64,000 bases of DNA from Plazaster borealis. Taxonomy: Eukaryota > Echinodermata > Asteroidea > Forcipulatida > Labidiasteridae. The number at the start of each line of letters is the position of its first letter. Position 1 is the first letter of the stretch. The position numbers and the translations under genes were made by a program. Shown here one piece after another: positions 12,237 to 24,099 of this stretch. Below the pieces are notes generated by a model. It saw nothing but the letters and a program-made list of their open reading frames with translations. It made no database searches and was not told the origin of the DNA. Where the stretch lies: positions 20,144,488 to 20,208,487 of the forward strand of contig CM037474.1 in NCBI GenBank assembly GCA_021014325.1. The letters are read 5' to 3'.

Positions 12237-13343
12237 AGTGATCGTCAGGATAAATGAGGTAAGAGAGGACTGTGCCTTTTCAGCATGAACACGATATTGT
12301 TACTAATTCCATTGGGCTTTAAGATTATTTATCTATAGACCATGTCACCACCGTGTTTACAAAAATAGTGATCTTGTCCATTCCAGTGCATTTCCTGGCA
12401 GGAAAGATACTGCACTAGACATTATGAGAAATATCATATTTCATATATTTTTGATTACCACAACAAAATTACAACTGAACAAGATTTGAGATATGCTCCC
12501 TTGCTTTTGATCAACATTCGATAAAAATCGTATAATGCAATCTAAAAAGTATAATTTTGTGTTTTCTTCGTTCGAGTTATGTACACATTGTGACTGCATG
12601 AAGTCCATGTATCTGTAGCCATTTTGTAATCCTGTGATGTTACGGGTAATTATGGTCTCTGAAAGGTTCCCCATCAAGGAGAGAAAGAGAGTAATTTGGA
12701 AGAGGTTGAACCTTCAAATAATCCACTCCATGCAGGGTCATGTATTTGTTGCAAGCTATGATATTAAGCACGATTGCTGTTTATCATGAGCAAAAAGAGA
12801 ATACTCTTTTGGTTGTAATGTGTTTTCGTAAAACTCTCAGTGTAAGAAAGCTTTATGTTGAGATAAAAGCCAATGTTGCTGTAGTGTGTAATGTTCTCTT
12901 CATTTTTGTCCCTGTACATTGTAATGGTTGATCACACGTTCTGATCACACGTTTTGCCACACATAGTAAGCACGATGTCAGTGGGCAGGGTTTTTTGGGT
13001 GTGTTTTGAGGTGTTGTTTGTCATGTGTTGTTTTTTGTACTTTGAGGGCTGTTGGGATGTTATTTGGGGTGTTTGTTTGTTAGTTTGTTATGGGGGGGGG
13101 TGTTTGTTCGTTTGTTTTTTGAGTGGTCCGTCGGTTCCCACTTTGCATGAGATTAATGGTGTCCTAGAGATAAAACGCTTTTTATGCACCAGGGCAAGCT
13201 GCACCTGATCAAATTAATCGATTGTCGACAACAACCTGAACAAACATGATACCGTCGTCATTGGCTAAACACATTACTGAAACAATGCCGCAGATGCTGA
13301 CATTCTTGTTTTCATCAAATGTGGCAACATGAGTATATAACAC
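12237..13343. other. Gene-free interval, TG-rich at 12990-13110
   Basis: 12990-13110 is strand-asymmetric TG-rich low-complexity sequence, which opens a spurious plus-strand ORF. No gene recognised. Confidence 0.45.
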
Positions 13344-13666
13344 TACGGAGCTCTGGAAGTACCATCCGACCTTTTGAGATCCTGAGATAATTTACTGCCG
13401 GATGATGACACCATAAACTTAAGATGCAGACATCCTGAGAATTTTCTTCTCGTGATGTCGACATCCTGAACGTACGACGACGACTACCCGAGAAAATTCA
13501 TTTTAGGTTGTAACATCCTGAAAATCTCGAGAACCTGCGTTAGTTTATCTTGGGATGACAGCATCCTACTTTCAGGATGCAGTCATCTTACGTTTATGAT
13601 GTCATCATCCTGCAGTAAATTATCTCAGGATCTCAACATGTTGGATGGCTGTTCAAGAGCTCCGTA
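13344..13666. mobile_element. Foldback MITE with about 90-bp inverted repeats and 6-bp target duplication
   Basis: The left arm starts TACGGAGCTC and the right arm ends GAGCTCCGTA. Inside, GAGATCCTGAGATAATTTAC at 13376-13395 is matched in reverse near 13611-13630, and GGATGATGACACCATAAAC is matched by the reverse of GTTTATGATGTCATCATCC. The element is bordered by TAACAC on both sides (13338-13343 and 13667-13672), a clean 6-bp target duplication. No ORF inside. I do not know the superfamily. Confidence 0.85.
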
Positions 13667-13738
13667 TAACACGGATCACGAAGCTGCATGGATTATAGAT
13701 ATGCAAATAGACGTCAAGAATAATGGCTTTTGCTAAAT

Positions 13739-13975
13739 ATGTTAGATCTCTCAAGTATGTCAACACTCAGATCCACAGTCAACACCCAAACGCTAGATAC
13801 ACCCGTAGGACATCACTTCAATCTTCCTAATCACTCCCTATCTGACATGATTTTACAGTGCATTGAGGCACTAGGTAACCACAGAGAGACTGTTCGTCTG
13901 AGTAGGGAAAAACTGTGGTTAAGGCGCCTCCAGACCATTCAACCCCCATGGTCTGAACTTCCAAGAAGGAAATGA
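13739..13975 (+). pseudogene. Penelope-like retroelement C-terminal remnant
   Basis: The 78-codon reading frame ends in a pattern I recognise from the C-terminus of Penelope-like elements, after the GIY-YIG endonuclease. It has VGHHFNLPNHSLSDM followed by REKLWLRRLQTIQPP, where family members typically read HFN.PGHS.SD then RE..WI..L.T..P.GLN. The usual PxGLN is here PPWSELP, so the end is altered. No reverse transcriptase lies upstream: an inverted-repeat element occupies that place. A 5'-truncated fossil is the best reading. The assignment rests on motif memory. Confidence 0.65.
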
Positions 13976-14395
13976 CTAATAAATGTTTGTCTTTGACTTC
14001 TCCATTTCCCCCGAGATATCCTCCTTTTTAGTCTGCCTCAATCACCGATTAGTTACTTTTTCTCCCTCTTTCCACCTTTCGTCCATCGTGTTTCCAACGT
14101 CTTGAGGTCAAACTAGCCCCTTCCGTAACCTCACCCCTTTGTCTCCTTCATTGTTCACCCATTGGGGGTTTTCTGGCCCCCTCTATTTATCTATTTCCAC
14201 TTGACTGCTTCTGTTACCCCTGTTTATGTGTGTTTAGTTGTCATTTTTAGATTTCGATAAAGACTCGGCTAGGGTCGAAACTACAGACCATGAACTATTT
14301 TTTTGCATTTATGCCATATGTCCTTTTGGATGGTAAGCAGTTTGCAACAGCTAATTCTATTTTCTCTACTATGTTAGACATTTCGGAGCTCACAA
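13976..14395 (+). repeat. 3' untranslated tail of the Penelope-like remnant
   Basis: Pyrimidine-rich sequence followed by AAAGACTCGGCTAGGGTCGA and the block CATATGTCCTTTTGGATGG ... CAGTTTGCAACAGC. The final block recurs at 59050-59170, and the pyrimidine-rich block recurs at 52640-52740, so this is the 3' end of a dispersed retroelement family. Confidence 0.6.
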
Positions 14396-14814
14396 GAAAA
14401 TCCACAAATAATTGTCCGATGCCAATTTGGGAAACGTGAGTAACTTTAATAATAATTTCTCGTAGGCCTATACTTATAAAGACAGGTTTAGAGCCTCATA
14501 ACCTCATAGGTTATTCTTATGGAATACTTTAGACAACTGTGAAATTATTTTACCAGTTGGCCTAAAATTGTCTGCGTCTTAAAATCATGCTTAAGAAAAA
14601 TACAGATGAATTTGGTTGGAATTACAGGATTATACCACCGTGGTCCTTGCATCGTGCCGGCAAAAATTTAATTTATTTATCAATACTCCCAACATATTGA
14701 TTTTTGAATTAATATTATCATGTAAAATCAAAGAGAGTATAGAGTCACCATGGTGAGGTAAGGAGTGGACGGAGATGGCCACAGTGGGGCAAAGAATTGG
14801 ACGGGCTTGATCAT
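14396..14814. other. Gene-free interval
   Basis: AT-rich. No features recognised before the array starts. Confidence 0.45.
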
Positions 14815-16330
14815 TATGGCAAACAGTGGGCAGAGATTCCCGTTGGGCAAAAAATGAACGGAGATTCAGGCAAAGACTGAACGATAATGTGGCGAGTCAT
14901 AGAATGCATGGAGAATTGTGGCAAAAAGTAGCTTCAGATAACCATTACGGCAATGAGTGGATGGAGCTGCCTCGTGAGGCAAATAGTGGACAGAAACACC
15001 GGTGAGGCAAAGAGTGAACGGATATACCCGATGAGGCAAAGAGGGAACGGCGAACCCGATGAGGCAGAGAGTGAATGGAGATACCCGATGAGGCAAAGAG
15101 TTAACGGAGATATCCGATGAGGCAAAGAATGAACGGGGAATCCGATGAGGCAAAGAGTGAACGGAGATAATGAGGCAAAGAGTGAATGAAGATACCCGAT
15201 GAGGCAAAGAGGGAACGGAGATATATGTTGATGCAAAGAGTGAACGGAGATATCCGATGAGGCAAAGAGTGAACGGAGATATCAGATGAGGCAAATAGTG
15301 AATGGAGATACCCGATGAGGCACAGAGTGAACGGAGATATCCGATGAGGTAAAGAGTGAACGGAGATACCCGATGAGGCAAAGGGTGAACGGAGATACCC
15401 GATGAGGCAAAGAGTGAACGGAGAACCCCATGAGGCAAAGGGTGAAAGGAGATACCTGATGAGGCAAAGAGTGAACGGAGATACCCGATGAGGCAAAGAG
15501 TGAACAGAGATACCCGATGAGGCAAATAGTTAACGGAGATACCCGATGAGGCAAAGAGGGAACGGAGATACCCGATGAGGCAAAGAGGGAACGGAGATAC
15601 CCGATGAGGCAAAGAGTGAACGGAGATATCAGATGAGGCAAAGAGTTAACGGAGAAATATGTTGATGCAAAGAGTGAACGGAGACACTCGATGAGGCAAA
15701 GAGTGAACGGAGATACCCGATGAGGCAAAGAGTGAACGGAGATACCCGATGAGGCAAAGAGTGAACGGAGATACCCGATGAGGCAAAGAGTGAACGGAGA
15801 TATATGTTGATGCAAAGAGTGAACGGAGATATCCGATGAGGCAAAGAATGAACGGAGATATCAGATGAGGCAAAGAGTTAACGGAGATATATGTTGATGC
15901 AAAGAGTGAACGGAGACACTCGATGAGGCAAAGAGTTAACGGAGATACCCGATGAGGCAAAGAGTGAACGGAGATACCCGATGAGGCAAAGAGTGAACGG
16001 AGATACCCGATGAGGCAAAGAGTGAACGGAGATATCCGATGAGGCAAAGAGTGAACGGAGATACCCGATGAGGCAAAGGGGGAACGGAGATACCCGATGA
16101 GGTAAAGGGTGAACGGAGATACCCGATGAGGTAAAGGGTGAACGGAGATACCCGATGAGGTAAAGGGTGGAGGTAAAGGGTGAACGGAGATACCCGATGA
16201 GGTAAAGGGTGAACGGAGATACCCGATGAGGTAAAGGGTGAACGGAGATACCCGGTTAGGCAAAGAGTGAATGGGATATCCGTTAAGGTGAAGATGGTAT
16301 GGAGGTATCCGTTAAGACAAAAATTGAACG
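14815..16330 (-). repeat. 29-bp minisatellite, about 50 copies
   Basis: The core unit combines GATGAGGCAAAGAGTGAACG with GAGATACCC (29 bp). Edges near 14820 and 16330 are degenerate and the centre is homogenised. A variant unit with ATATGTTGATGC recurs at 15222, 15655, 15804 and 15890 with similar spacing, hinting at higher-order duplication. Because 29 is not divisible by 3, the minus strand is open in all three frames and each cycles through the same 29-residue peptide. These ORFs (up to 248 codons) are not accepted as genes. Confidence 0.95.
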
Positions 16331-19084
16331 GAAATACCCGTTATCTAAGAGTTTGATGGTTATAACCCAAGTGAGTTGCAGACTGAACGTCAGCACCTGC
16401 TATTATAACATCAAATAACGTACGGCATATAGAATGAGACAGTCTTGCCTGGTCCAATGAAGGAGATTTGGCTTAAATGCCCCAAGGCTTTTCAAATCAC
16501 CTGAAATTGTCATAAACACGAACGGCAAGAATTGGCTGCTGGACAACGATTTCCGGCAAAAGAGCTGTTCGGTACTACCTCAGGGAGTATGGAGAATGGA
16601 GACTTATTCAGGGGATCATACATATACATGTGGTGTATAGGCAGCAGGGTATCGCGTAGGCTTTAGGAAATGGAAATGTTGAAATCTTATGCGGAACATA
16701 AACTGAATATACAAAGACTGTACTTTTCTAGAATAGAAATTGGGATTAAGGATTGCTTTTATCACCGGCGTAAAATCTACTATAGCATTGTTATTACAAA
16801 TGCAAAAAACCCCTAACAAAAACAAAACGATCGAGTAATGGTCGGAGACTAAGAAGCGTTTGTATGACCTAAACAGTTTTAATTGAAAATGTTGGTGACT
16901 TTCGTGAGAATGAAAAAGTAGAATAAAAATCAAATGTACCTAACTGTTCGTGAGATGCTGAGTACGAGCGGCATTAATAGTAACAAATTTTGTCCTTTAG
17001 TAACAGTTTTGGACTGAAAGGGGTTTCTCACTCTGCTGCAGAGTAAACGTTAATAGTTTCATTTAGTTTGTATTGTCTATTGTTTTGGTTCTTTAATAAG
17101 ACGTTTGTGACAGTTCAACAGGTGTTCCGACGTCAATACATTTTTTTTGTGTAAACAATTTCGTTCGTCCAATAATAACATCACTGTTAACCATAAGTTT
17201 TATAGTCCTGTGACGTTTCGTGTAGTGAGTAGAACCGAAATGAAAAGGGAAAGAGGTGTATAACGGATAAAATGTTTGCTTTATTATTAACAGCTCGATG
17301 TTACCAGGTCTAGATATTTACTCAACTTGGGTTGATGCAGTAGTATAATCAATATCTAAGATTTCACTCCTAAAAATATAAAAACGGTTTAAATTTTCCA
17401 CTCCTGACTGTAGCAATTGCACTCTCAATTATTCCAGCCATCTAATACTCACCTACATCTTGCCAAGCATAAATATTTGTAATCAAATCCTATCACACGA
17501 TATTTTTCAAGCTTGTAATAATTTGGACCACTTTGGGCCCGGGAGAGGTGAGAGGTACATACAATGCACTAACCAGGACTAAATAATACAGCCAGCCCTA
17601 TCAAGCCACCCAACCGATACTAGATAGACTACACCCACTGCTATCACCATGTAGATGTTTTTTTTGCCATGTCCTAAGGGCGCCAAGTTTATTTCGCCTC
17701 AAATTCCCAAACAAATTCAATTTTCAAACTAATATGGTCCCGTGGCTACTCCGTAACTCCCAGTCATGGCCCCGGGTTAGCTAGTGATCCTGATTGAGAT
17801 TTAAAGATAAGAAACTTTGCCGGTTCAAATAAACAAATCAATAGTCTATTCAGGTTGAGCTTCATCACTCAAAAGGAAGCTGTCGACAATGTCAATCTTC
17901 TCTATAAACTGTTAGTGTAACGCAAGAAGAAGAAGACGACGACGAATAACCACATTTAACTGATTATGTCACGATAAATACGAGAAGTAAACAAAAGTAC
18001 TATAAGCTGTTTGGCCACCATCTGCAGAATATTGTTAAGTTTTGAAATAAGCGTCGCATAATCAATGATTATATTTGGTGGAGAAAGATCAAATTGACAA
18101 AAGGAGTAGAACAGCAAGAATGTCCCAATCACATTAATCTATGAACTCGGCACAATGAGGCGTCAAGAATAAATCTAAACGGTCTTATGATCCATCTTAT
18201 AACTCTGGTCCCTCCTAAATGGGTAAATAGTTTTGATTATCTCTGCATCTGCCCACAAATGCCCCTATGGAGACCGAAGACAACATGAAAACACATTCCC
18301 CAAAAGGTCCCGTAATTCTGGATCCATCAGGAATTTTGTGTACAAAATCTATGAGAGGATGTTAAGTTAAGTACAGGACAAAGGAATAACAAAATCTCAA
18401 TAGGGATGCATGTTTGAGAATGTAAAATGCACGTATGTCCACACAACGGCTTATAGCCCTACACTGTTTGGTCATTCATTCTCAGGTCCACACATTGTAG
18501 GCTAATTCTTCTTGCACAAACAAGTTTGTTCGTTTGTTACGTTTGGAAATTGGAGATCCAACATAGTCCATGCTTGACCCTACTACTGTGAACTCCACCC
18601 ACCCTTCCAAAGATTGGCTGAAATATCACACTGAACATTTCAGATTGTGACATTTCTTTAAAGATAGGCCTATCAAAAACCGTGGCCCAAATACTTCAAG
18701 CCGCCTTTATTTTATATGTCATGTTATTTTTGAATTATTTGTGATCGTGGTGGAATCAGTCCTGCAGGGGGTTTAATTAATATCACTTTCCCTAAGACGA
18801 TTTAGGAAAGATCTGAAGACAGATTATACTCAAGTCAAATCATATCATGGAAATATTTGGTTTGTAACGGCCCGGCGGACTGCTGTGTTTTAGTGACGGG
18901 ATTAAACTCGGATGACTGAAATGGCTGCTGGCAACGTAAGATGAAAAAAATAGGATTGGATTTGTTTGTTTCTCAATCTAAGGTCACACCTGCACATTTC
19001 AGAATGGTGGAACGATAACAGGAGGGTGGGGGATAAAAATGCGAATTAATTCCGACATGTTCGATTATTTAGTTTGTTTTACAG
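16331..19084. other. Gene-free interval
   Basis: No exon with convincing composition, no RNA gene and no array. The 105-codon minus-strand ORF at 16616-16933 shows no domain I recognise. Confidence 0.45.
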
Positions 19085-19320
19085 ATGTGTTTCAAGAACT
19101 TGGTGTGTTTTCTCAGATGTGTTTCGAGAACATGGTGTGTTTTCACCAATGTGTTTCAAATACATTGTGTGTATGGTGTGTTTTCACCGATGCGTTTCGA
19201 GTAGGCCCTACATGGTGTGTTTTCACCGATGTGTTTCGATTACATGGTGTGTTTTCACCGATGTGTTTCGAGTACATGGTGTGTTTTCACCGATGTGTTT
19301 CGAGTACGGTGTGTTTTTCG
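19085..19320 (+). repeat. 32-bp minisatellite, about 7 copies
   Basis: The unit contains ATGGTGTGTTTTCACCGATG then TGTTTCGAGTAC. Flanking units are more degenerate. The Cys/Phe-rich ORFs across it are repeat artefacts. Confidence 0.9.
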
Positions 19321-20199
19321 AAGTGTTGAATCTTTTCGTCGTCGATCCAATGTTGATCTTCGACGAACCGTCGGCCACTGATTGCAATGATCTGCTCTTT
19401 TGAGATTGTAATTATGTTGGTTTAAGAAGCTATCTAAACTTCAACCTGAGTGTATCTACATCAGATACTTATTGAATCATTTTCCGCTAAAGGTACCTTT
19501 CATTGTCGTTCACTTTATGTTCTAATTCCAGGCATTTCTCTTTAGCCTGTGATAAAAGATGATCCAATTTGATTGTAATACTGGATATAAGAGAATGCTT
19601 TGTGAGTTATAGCAATCTCGTTTGATATCTCATGAGGTAAGCAATATTGTAAACCATTGGACACCTCAATCATTCGATCATGCCCTTCAGGTTATCCATG
19701 TGTTGATGCTGAATGATTTTAACTAGTATGTAATAAGTAGGCTGTCCCTAAGTCACTAGGATGTGTGACGATGTGCTCCAAGGCGCTCGCCTTCTCTATG
19801 TGTATAACTATGACCGTCTTAGCCACTGTCATGGTAACCTAACCTGACAACCCTTCCAATCCACTAAAGCTCAAGTGGCGGCTACAAACCATCAACTATA
19901 ATACAGATCATGGATTTGTATGACTGCCCAAGAAATAAATGTTAATTCATCCCTCCACTGAGAGAGACCCCCCCTTTTTGTTAGTGTGTGTGTGCCGACA
20001 AGCAGAAGCATCTTGCGTTAAGTCCGTAAGTGCGTCCACTGTTTTTTTTAGGAATCCATTTACATTGGTGACGAAGCCGTCAAGACTTCATCGAATATTA
20101 CCGGTTTGTTTACGTTGGTTACATCCCTTTGTCCGTAATCAAACTAAATCAACATCAAGACTAAAAAAAGGTGAAAACAATTCTCAATTGAAGCAAGGG
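19321..20199. other. Gene-free interval
   Basis: No coding exon recognised. The plus-strand ORF at 19939-20304 runs into the array and has no recognisable domain. Confidence 0.45.
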
Positions 20200-21388
20200 A
20201 AGAATCCCCGAGAAAGCAAGAGAAGCTTCCCCGAGAAAACAAGGGAAGCCTCCCCGAGAAAGCCAGAGAAGCATCTCATAGAAAGCAAGAGAAGCATCTC
20301 ATAGAAAGCAAGAGAATCACCCCTGAGAGAGCAACAGAAGCATCCCTGAGGAAGTAAGAGAAGCATCTCAAAGAAAGCAAGAGAGGAGCATCTCCTGGAA
20401 ACCAACAAAAGCATCCCCAAGAAAGCAAGAGAAGCATCCCCGAGAAAGCAAGAGAACTATCCCCGAGAACTCAAGAGAAGCTTCCCGAGAAAGCCAGAGA
20501 AGCTTCCCCGAGAAAGCCAGAGAAGCATCTCATGGAAAGCAAGAGAAGCATCTCATAGAAAGCAAGAGAAGCATCTCATAGAAAGCAAGAGAAGCATCTC
20601 CAAGAAAGCAAGAGAGGAGCATCTCCTGGAAACCAAGAAAAGCATCCCCAAGAAAGCAAGAGAAGCATCCCCGAGAAAGCAAGAGAACTATCCCCAAGAA
20701 AGCAAGAGAGGAGCACCTCCTAGAAAACAAAAAAACATCCCTTAGAAAGAAAGAGACACATCCCAGAGAAAGCAAGAGAAGCGTCCCTGATGAGAAAGCA
20801 AGAGAAGCATCCCCGAGAAAGCAAGAGAACCATCCCCGAGAGAGCAAGAGAACCATCCCCGAGAAAGCAAGAGAAGCATCCCCGATAAAGCAAGAGAAGC
20901 ATCCCCGAGAAAGCAAGAGAAGCATCCCCAAGAAAGCAAGAGAACCATCCCCGAGAAAGCAAGAGATGATCGAGCATCTCCTATAAAACAAAAGAAGCAC
21001 CCCATAGGAAGCAAGGGAAACATCCCCGAGAAAGCAAGAGAGGAGCATCTCCTATAAAACAAAAGAAGCACCACATAGGAAGCAAGGGAAACATCCCCGA
21101 GAAAGCAAGAGAAGCATCTCAGAGAAAGTAAGAGAGGAGCATCTCCTGGAAACCAAGAGAAGCATCTCCTAGAAACCAAGAGAAGCATCTCCTAGAAACC
21201 AAGAGAAGCATCTCCTAGAAATCAAGAGAAGCATCTCCTAGAAATCAAGAGAAGCATCTCCTAGAAACCAAGAGAAGCATCTCCTAGAAACCAAGAGAAG
21301 CATCTCCTAGAAACGAAGAGTAGCATCTTCTAGAAACCAAGAGAAGCATCTCCTAGAAACCAAAAGAAGCATCTCCTAGAAACCAAGG
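20200..21388. repeat. About 23-bp purine-rich minisatellite, roughly 50 copies
   Basis: Two subfamilies lie side by side. Units with GAAGCATCCCCGAGAAAGC dominate 20200-21120, and units with AAGCATCTCCTAGAAACC, at an exact 23-bp period, dominate 21130-21388. The plus strand is strongly purine-biased. Minus-strand ORFs up to 172 codons (LLLLSRGCFSCFLGDASLAF-like) are artefacts. Confidence 0.93.
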
Positions 21389-22142
21389 TAATAATCTCAC
21401 AACAAGAAGTTTGCATGTTATCAATATATGATGGTAATTCCGGTACAACAGACGATTCCCTTTTGAACGAAAAATCGGGAGATAAACATTTGGCTTCCAT
21501 CTTTGAAAATGTTTTTTTTTTGTACACCCCGATTGCATACACTGAAGTCAAAATTAACATTCTATGTACATTAATCATTTGTAAAATTGTACCCAATCTT
21601 TCATAGCTTGTCTCAATATCATACAATCTGTTTCATCTCATTTAATTAAAATGTTTGTGGGCTACGAGGATCTAATTAGACACTTATATCTAAGAGGCGA
21701 TGTATTTGTTTAATTAACTCTGTTTAATTAACCAAGAAAAATTAATGGTGCAAGAATGGCATCATATCATCATCCATCAGTTTGTTTTTAATTGCTTTTT
21801 CCACTCCCAGTGAGAGAATGTACACAACACATACTAGTACGTACTCAAATAATATTACCTGGTATATCAATATTGGACTAGAACCATTTCCGGGTAATGA
21901 CTGCGCTGAATCCTATTTGCTTTCATAACGAGGCCATTAACTAAGTGTTTCATTATTCTGTTTGTATTCCTCCACGAATTGGAGTGAAAAGCCATGTCCC
22001 TATTTCTTTGTCTGTGAAGATTTATTATGTTGAATTTTTAAATACCCGTTTTTGAATCTCTTGCAGATGGTTTATTTAAATCTCCTAGTTGTGTTTGTTG
22101 GTTTTCTTTTAGAATCATGATTGGTTCATTTCACAAACCATA
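21389..22142. other. Gene-free interval
   Basis: AT-rich with several TTAATTAA-like stretches near 21640-21740. Nothing else recognised. Confidence 0.45.
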
Positions 22143-22366
22143 CACTGCAAAAACTGGGGTGTTAAAATTGACACCATGGGTGTTGTCGATACCGAAGAGA
22201 GAATCAAAATTAACATCTGAGGGTGTTAAAATAACACAAATGTAATTGTTTTTGCAGAAACTAGTGTTATTGTAACACCCTATGGTGTTAACTTTGATTC
22301 TTTCTTTGTATCTTTATATGTGACAACACTCATGGTGTAAATTTTAACACCACAGTTTTTGCAGTG
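22143..22366. mobile_element. TA-flanked, near-palindromic MITE
   Basis: The left end CACTGCAAAAACTGGGGTG is matched by the right end ...CACAGTTTTTGCAGTG. Complementarity continues through most of the 224 bp (TTGACACCATGGGTGTTGTC against the reverse of GACAACACTCATGGTGTAAA). TA dinucleotides sit immediately outside both ends. No coding capacity. Confidence 0.85.
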
Positions 22367-22440
22367 TAGAAACTTGTGCCCATTGCAAACCCAGCGGTAA
22401 TTAATGTTTAACACTTACGGAAGGTTCAAAGGGACATTAA

Positions 22441-22620
22441 GAAAAGAAAGTCGTAATTATGAATTATATGTCATAATTAGGACTGAGTACAAGTCATAGT
22501 TATGACTTATATCTCACAATAATGAATTAGCATAAGTCATAATATTATTACATATATCTCATAATTATGATTTAGCATAAGTCGTAATTACGAAATGTAA
22601 TTCATAGTTATGACTTTAAT
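22441..22620. repeat. Degenerate AT-rich repeat (AAGTCATAATTATGA-like)
   Basis: Six or seven imperfect copies of a roughly 25-35-bp motif based on CATAAGTCATAATTATG, with reversed forms interspersed. Confidence 0.6.
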
Positions 22621-24099
22621 TGTTTTTCTCTCTCAAATGTCCCTTTAATGCTTCCGTACTGGATAAGACGTTATGAGAAGTATGCTTCCCAAGCACACGC
22701 ACCATCCACGATTTGATTCGTAGAATCGCAAACCTTTTCTTTTGCAATGAATTGAAACACTTTAAACACACTAATGAAAGTTTGTTGCTTAATCCACGGC
22801 AACAGTCACCCAAAACAACCCTGTCAAATATAATTAGAGTTTTATGATTCTATCTTTACTTCCTGTAAATTTTGTGATGCGAATGGGTTGCATTACCCAA
22901 CGGCAATTGGTTACACTTCATTACTATAGCATGCTTGTATTGAAACAGATTCCCCTGGCGTCTACTCTTAAACTCTAGGTGCCAGTTTACCCAAACCGCC
23001 TACGCACAAGACACAAACCCTACAATATTGTTTACACATGCCTTGATAAATGTCACAAGCCACACCGAACCCAGGAATAAGAGAAACCTCTCAATTTGGC
23101 AAGGTAGTAATGTCAAAGCGAGAGGAAAATACTCCATTAATTTGATTTGGAGACAAACTACAGACCCTGATCCCGCCGTTAATTATTGATTTATGTTTTG
23201 TGAGTATCTCTGTCCCGCTCCCACGGACTGAAAAACAAACACAACAATGTAACTCTGGAAACAAAAAGATCCGTCTGTGTTAAGCGGATGGGTTAATATT
23301 CACAATTCCACACACAAAGCCTTTGGACGTGACCTACATAGGCATTCTCATCAATACGTATTTGTAAATGACTGCGATATTAAGTGTAGTTGGTCCAGTT
23401 TTCGGAATTTAATGCTTGACACAATTCTTCACAACCTTAACGGTTTCCCTTCTGTTCAAGATTGTGTCTCTTTAAATCGTCCCTATTAAAATATTAACTT
23501 TAAAGTCAACACATGGAGCACTTTTTGAGACAATTACTGAGCACTCTTAACTTTACCCAGTAAACAAAGCTGAGATCAGCTAGCTTTATACCTTCATGCT
23601 GTAAGGAAAACTTGAAGTTATTTTAATAAAGATTTCTAATATAGATATGCTACTTATAAGAATAACCATTATTTCGTTACAGGGAAGATTCTTTACCGCG
23701 AGTGATTCAACAGGGAATAATAATGAGTGGAGAATGTGTGATGGGGGAAGGCGGTGGGGTTGTGGTGGGTGGGGTGGGGGAGTCGACACCTACGTGATTG
23801 ATTGATCGAAACAATCAATGTGCGTGTTTTTATTATTTTATTTGGTCATTGTAGTTTTTTGTCCCAACTTAATGCTGGTTTATAGGCAAAGATATCCAGA
23901 CAGATATTGTAGTATTTATTATATTTACCAATGCACCTATATCAGGCAGTGGCATGGAGTCGCACCTCGTGGTTCGGGATAGTGAACAAAGACACACGTG
24001 CTCACAGGTTCAGAATCAGGATACAACTGACGTGACCGTGGCTAGCATCCAGCTGATGTGCGCCCCGGTCATGCATGGCTGGTTTATTGTTATATAATC
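22621..24099. other. Gene-free interval
   Basis: A GT-rich patch at 23745-23785. No gene, array or inverted repeat recognised. Confidence 0.45.

Noticed and set aside
14866..15612. 248-codon minus-strand ORF and its overlapping partners
   Set aside because: It cycles through the 29-bp minisatellite, and all three frames on that strand are open for the same reason. No non-repetitive domain.
14815..16330. CRISPR-like direct repeats
   Set aside because: Units are directly adjacent with no unique spacers, and the window is a metazoan genome.
19939..20304. 121-codon plus-strand ORF
   Set aside because: Its second half runs into the 23-bp array and its first half has no recognisable domain or splice context.
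20530..21188. Minus-strand ORFs of 148 and 172 codons
   Set aside because: They are translations of a 23-bp array (LLLLSRGCFSCF-type cycles). Nothing outside the array supports a gene.
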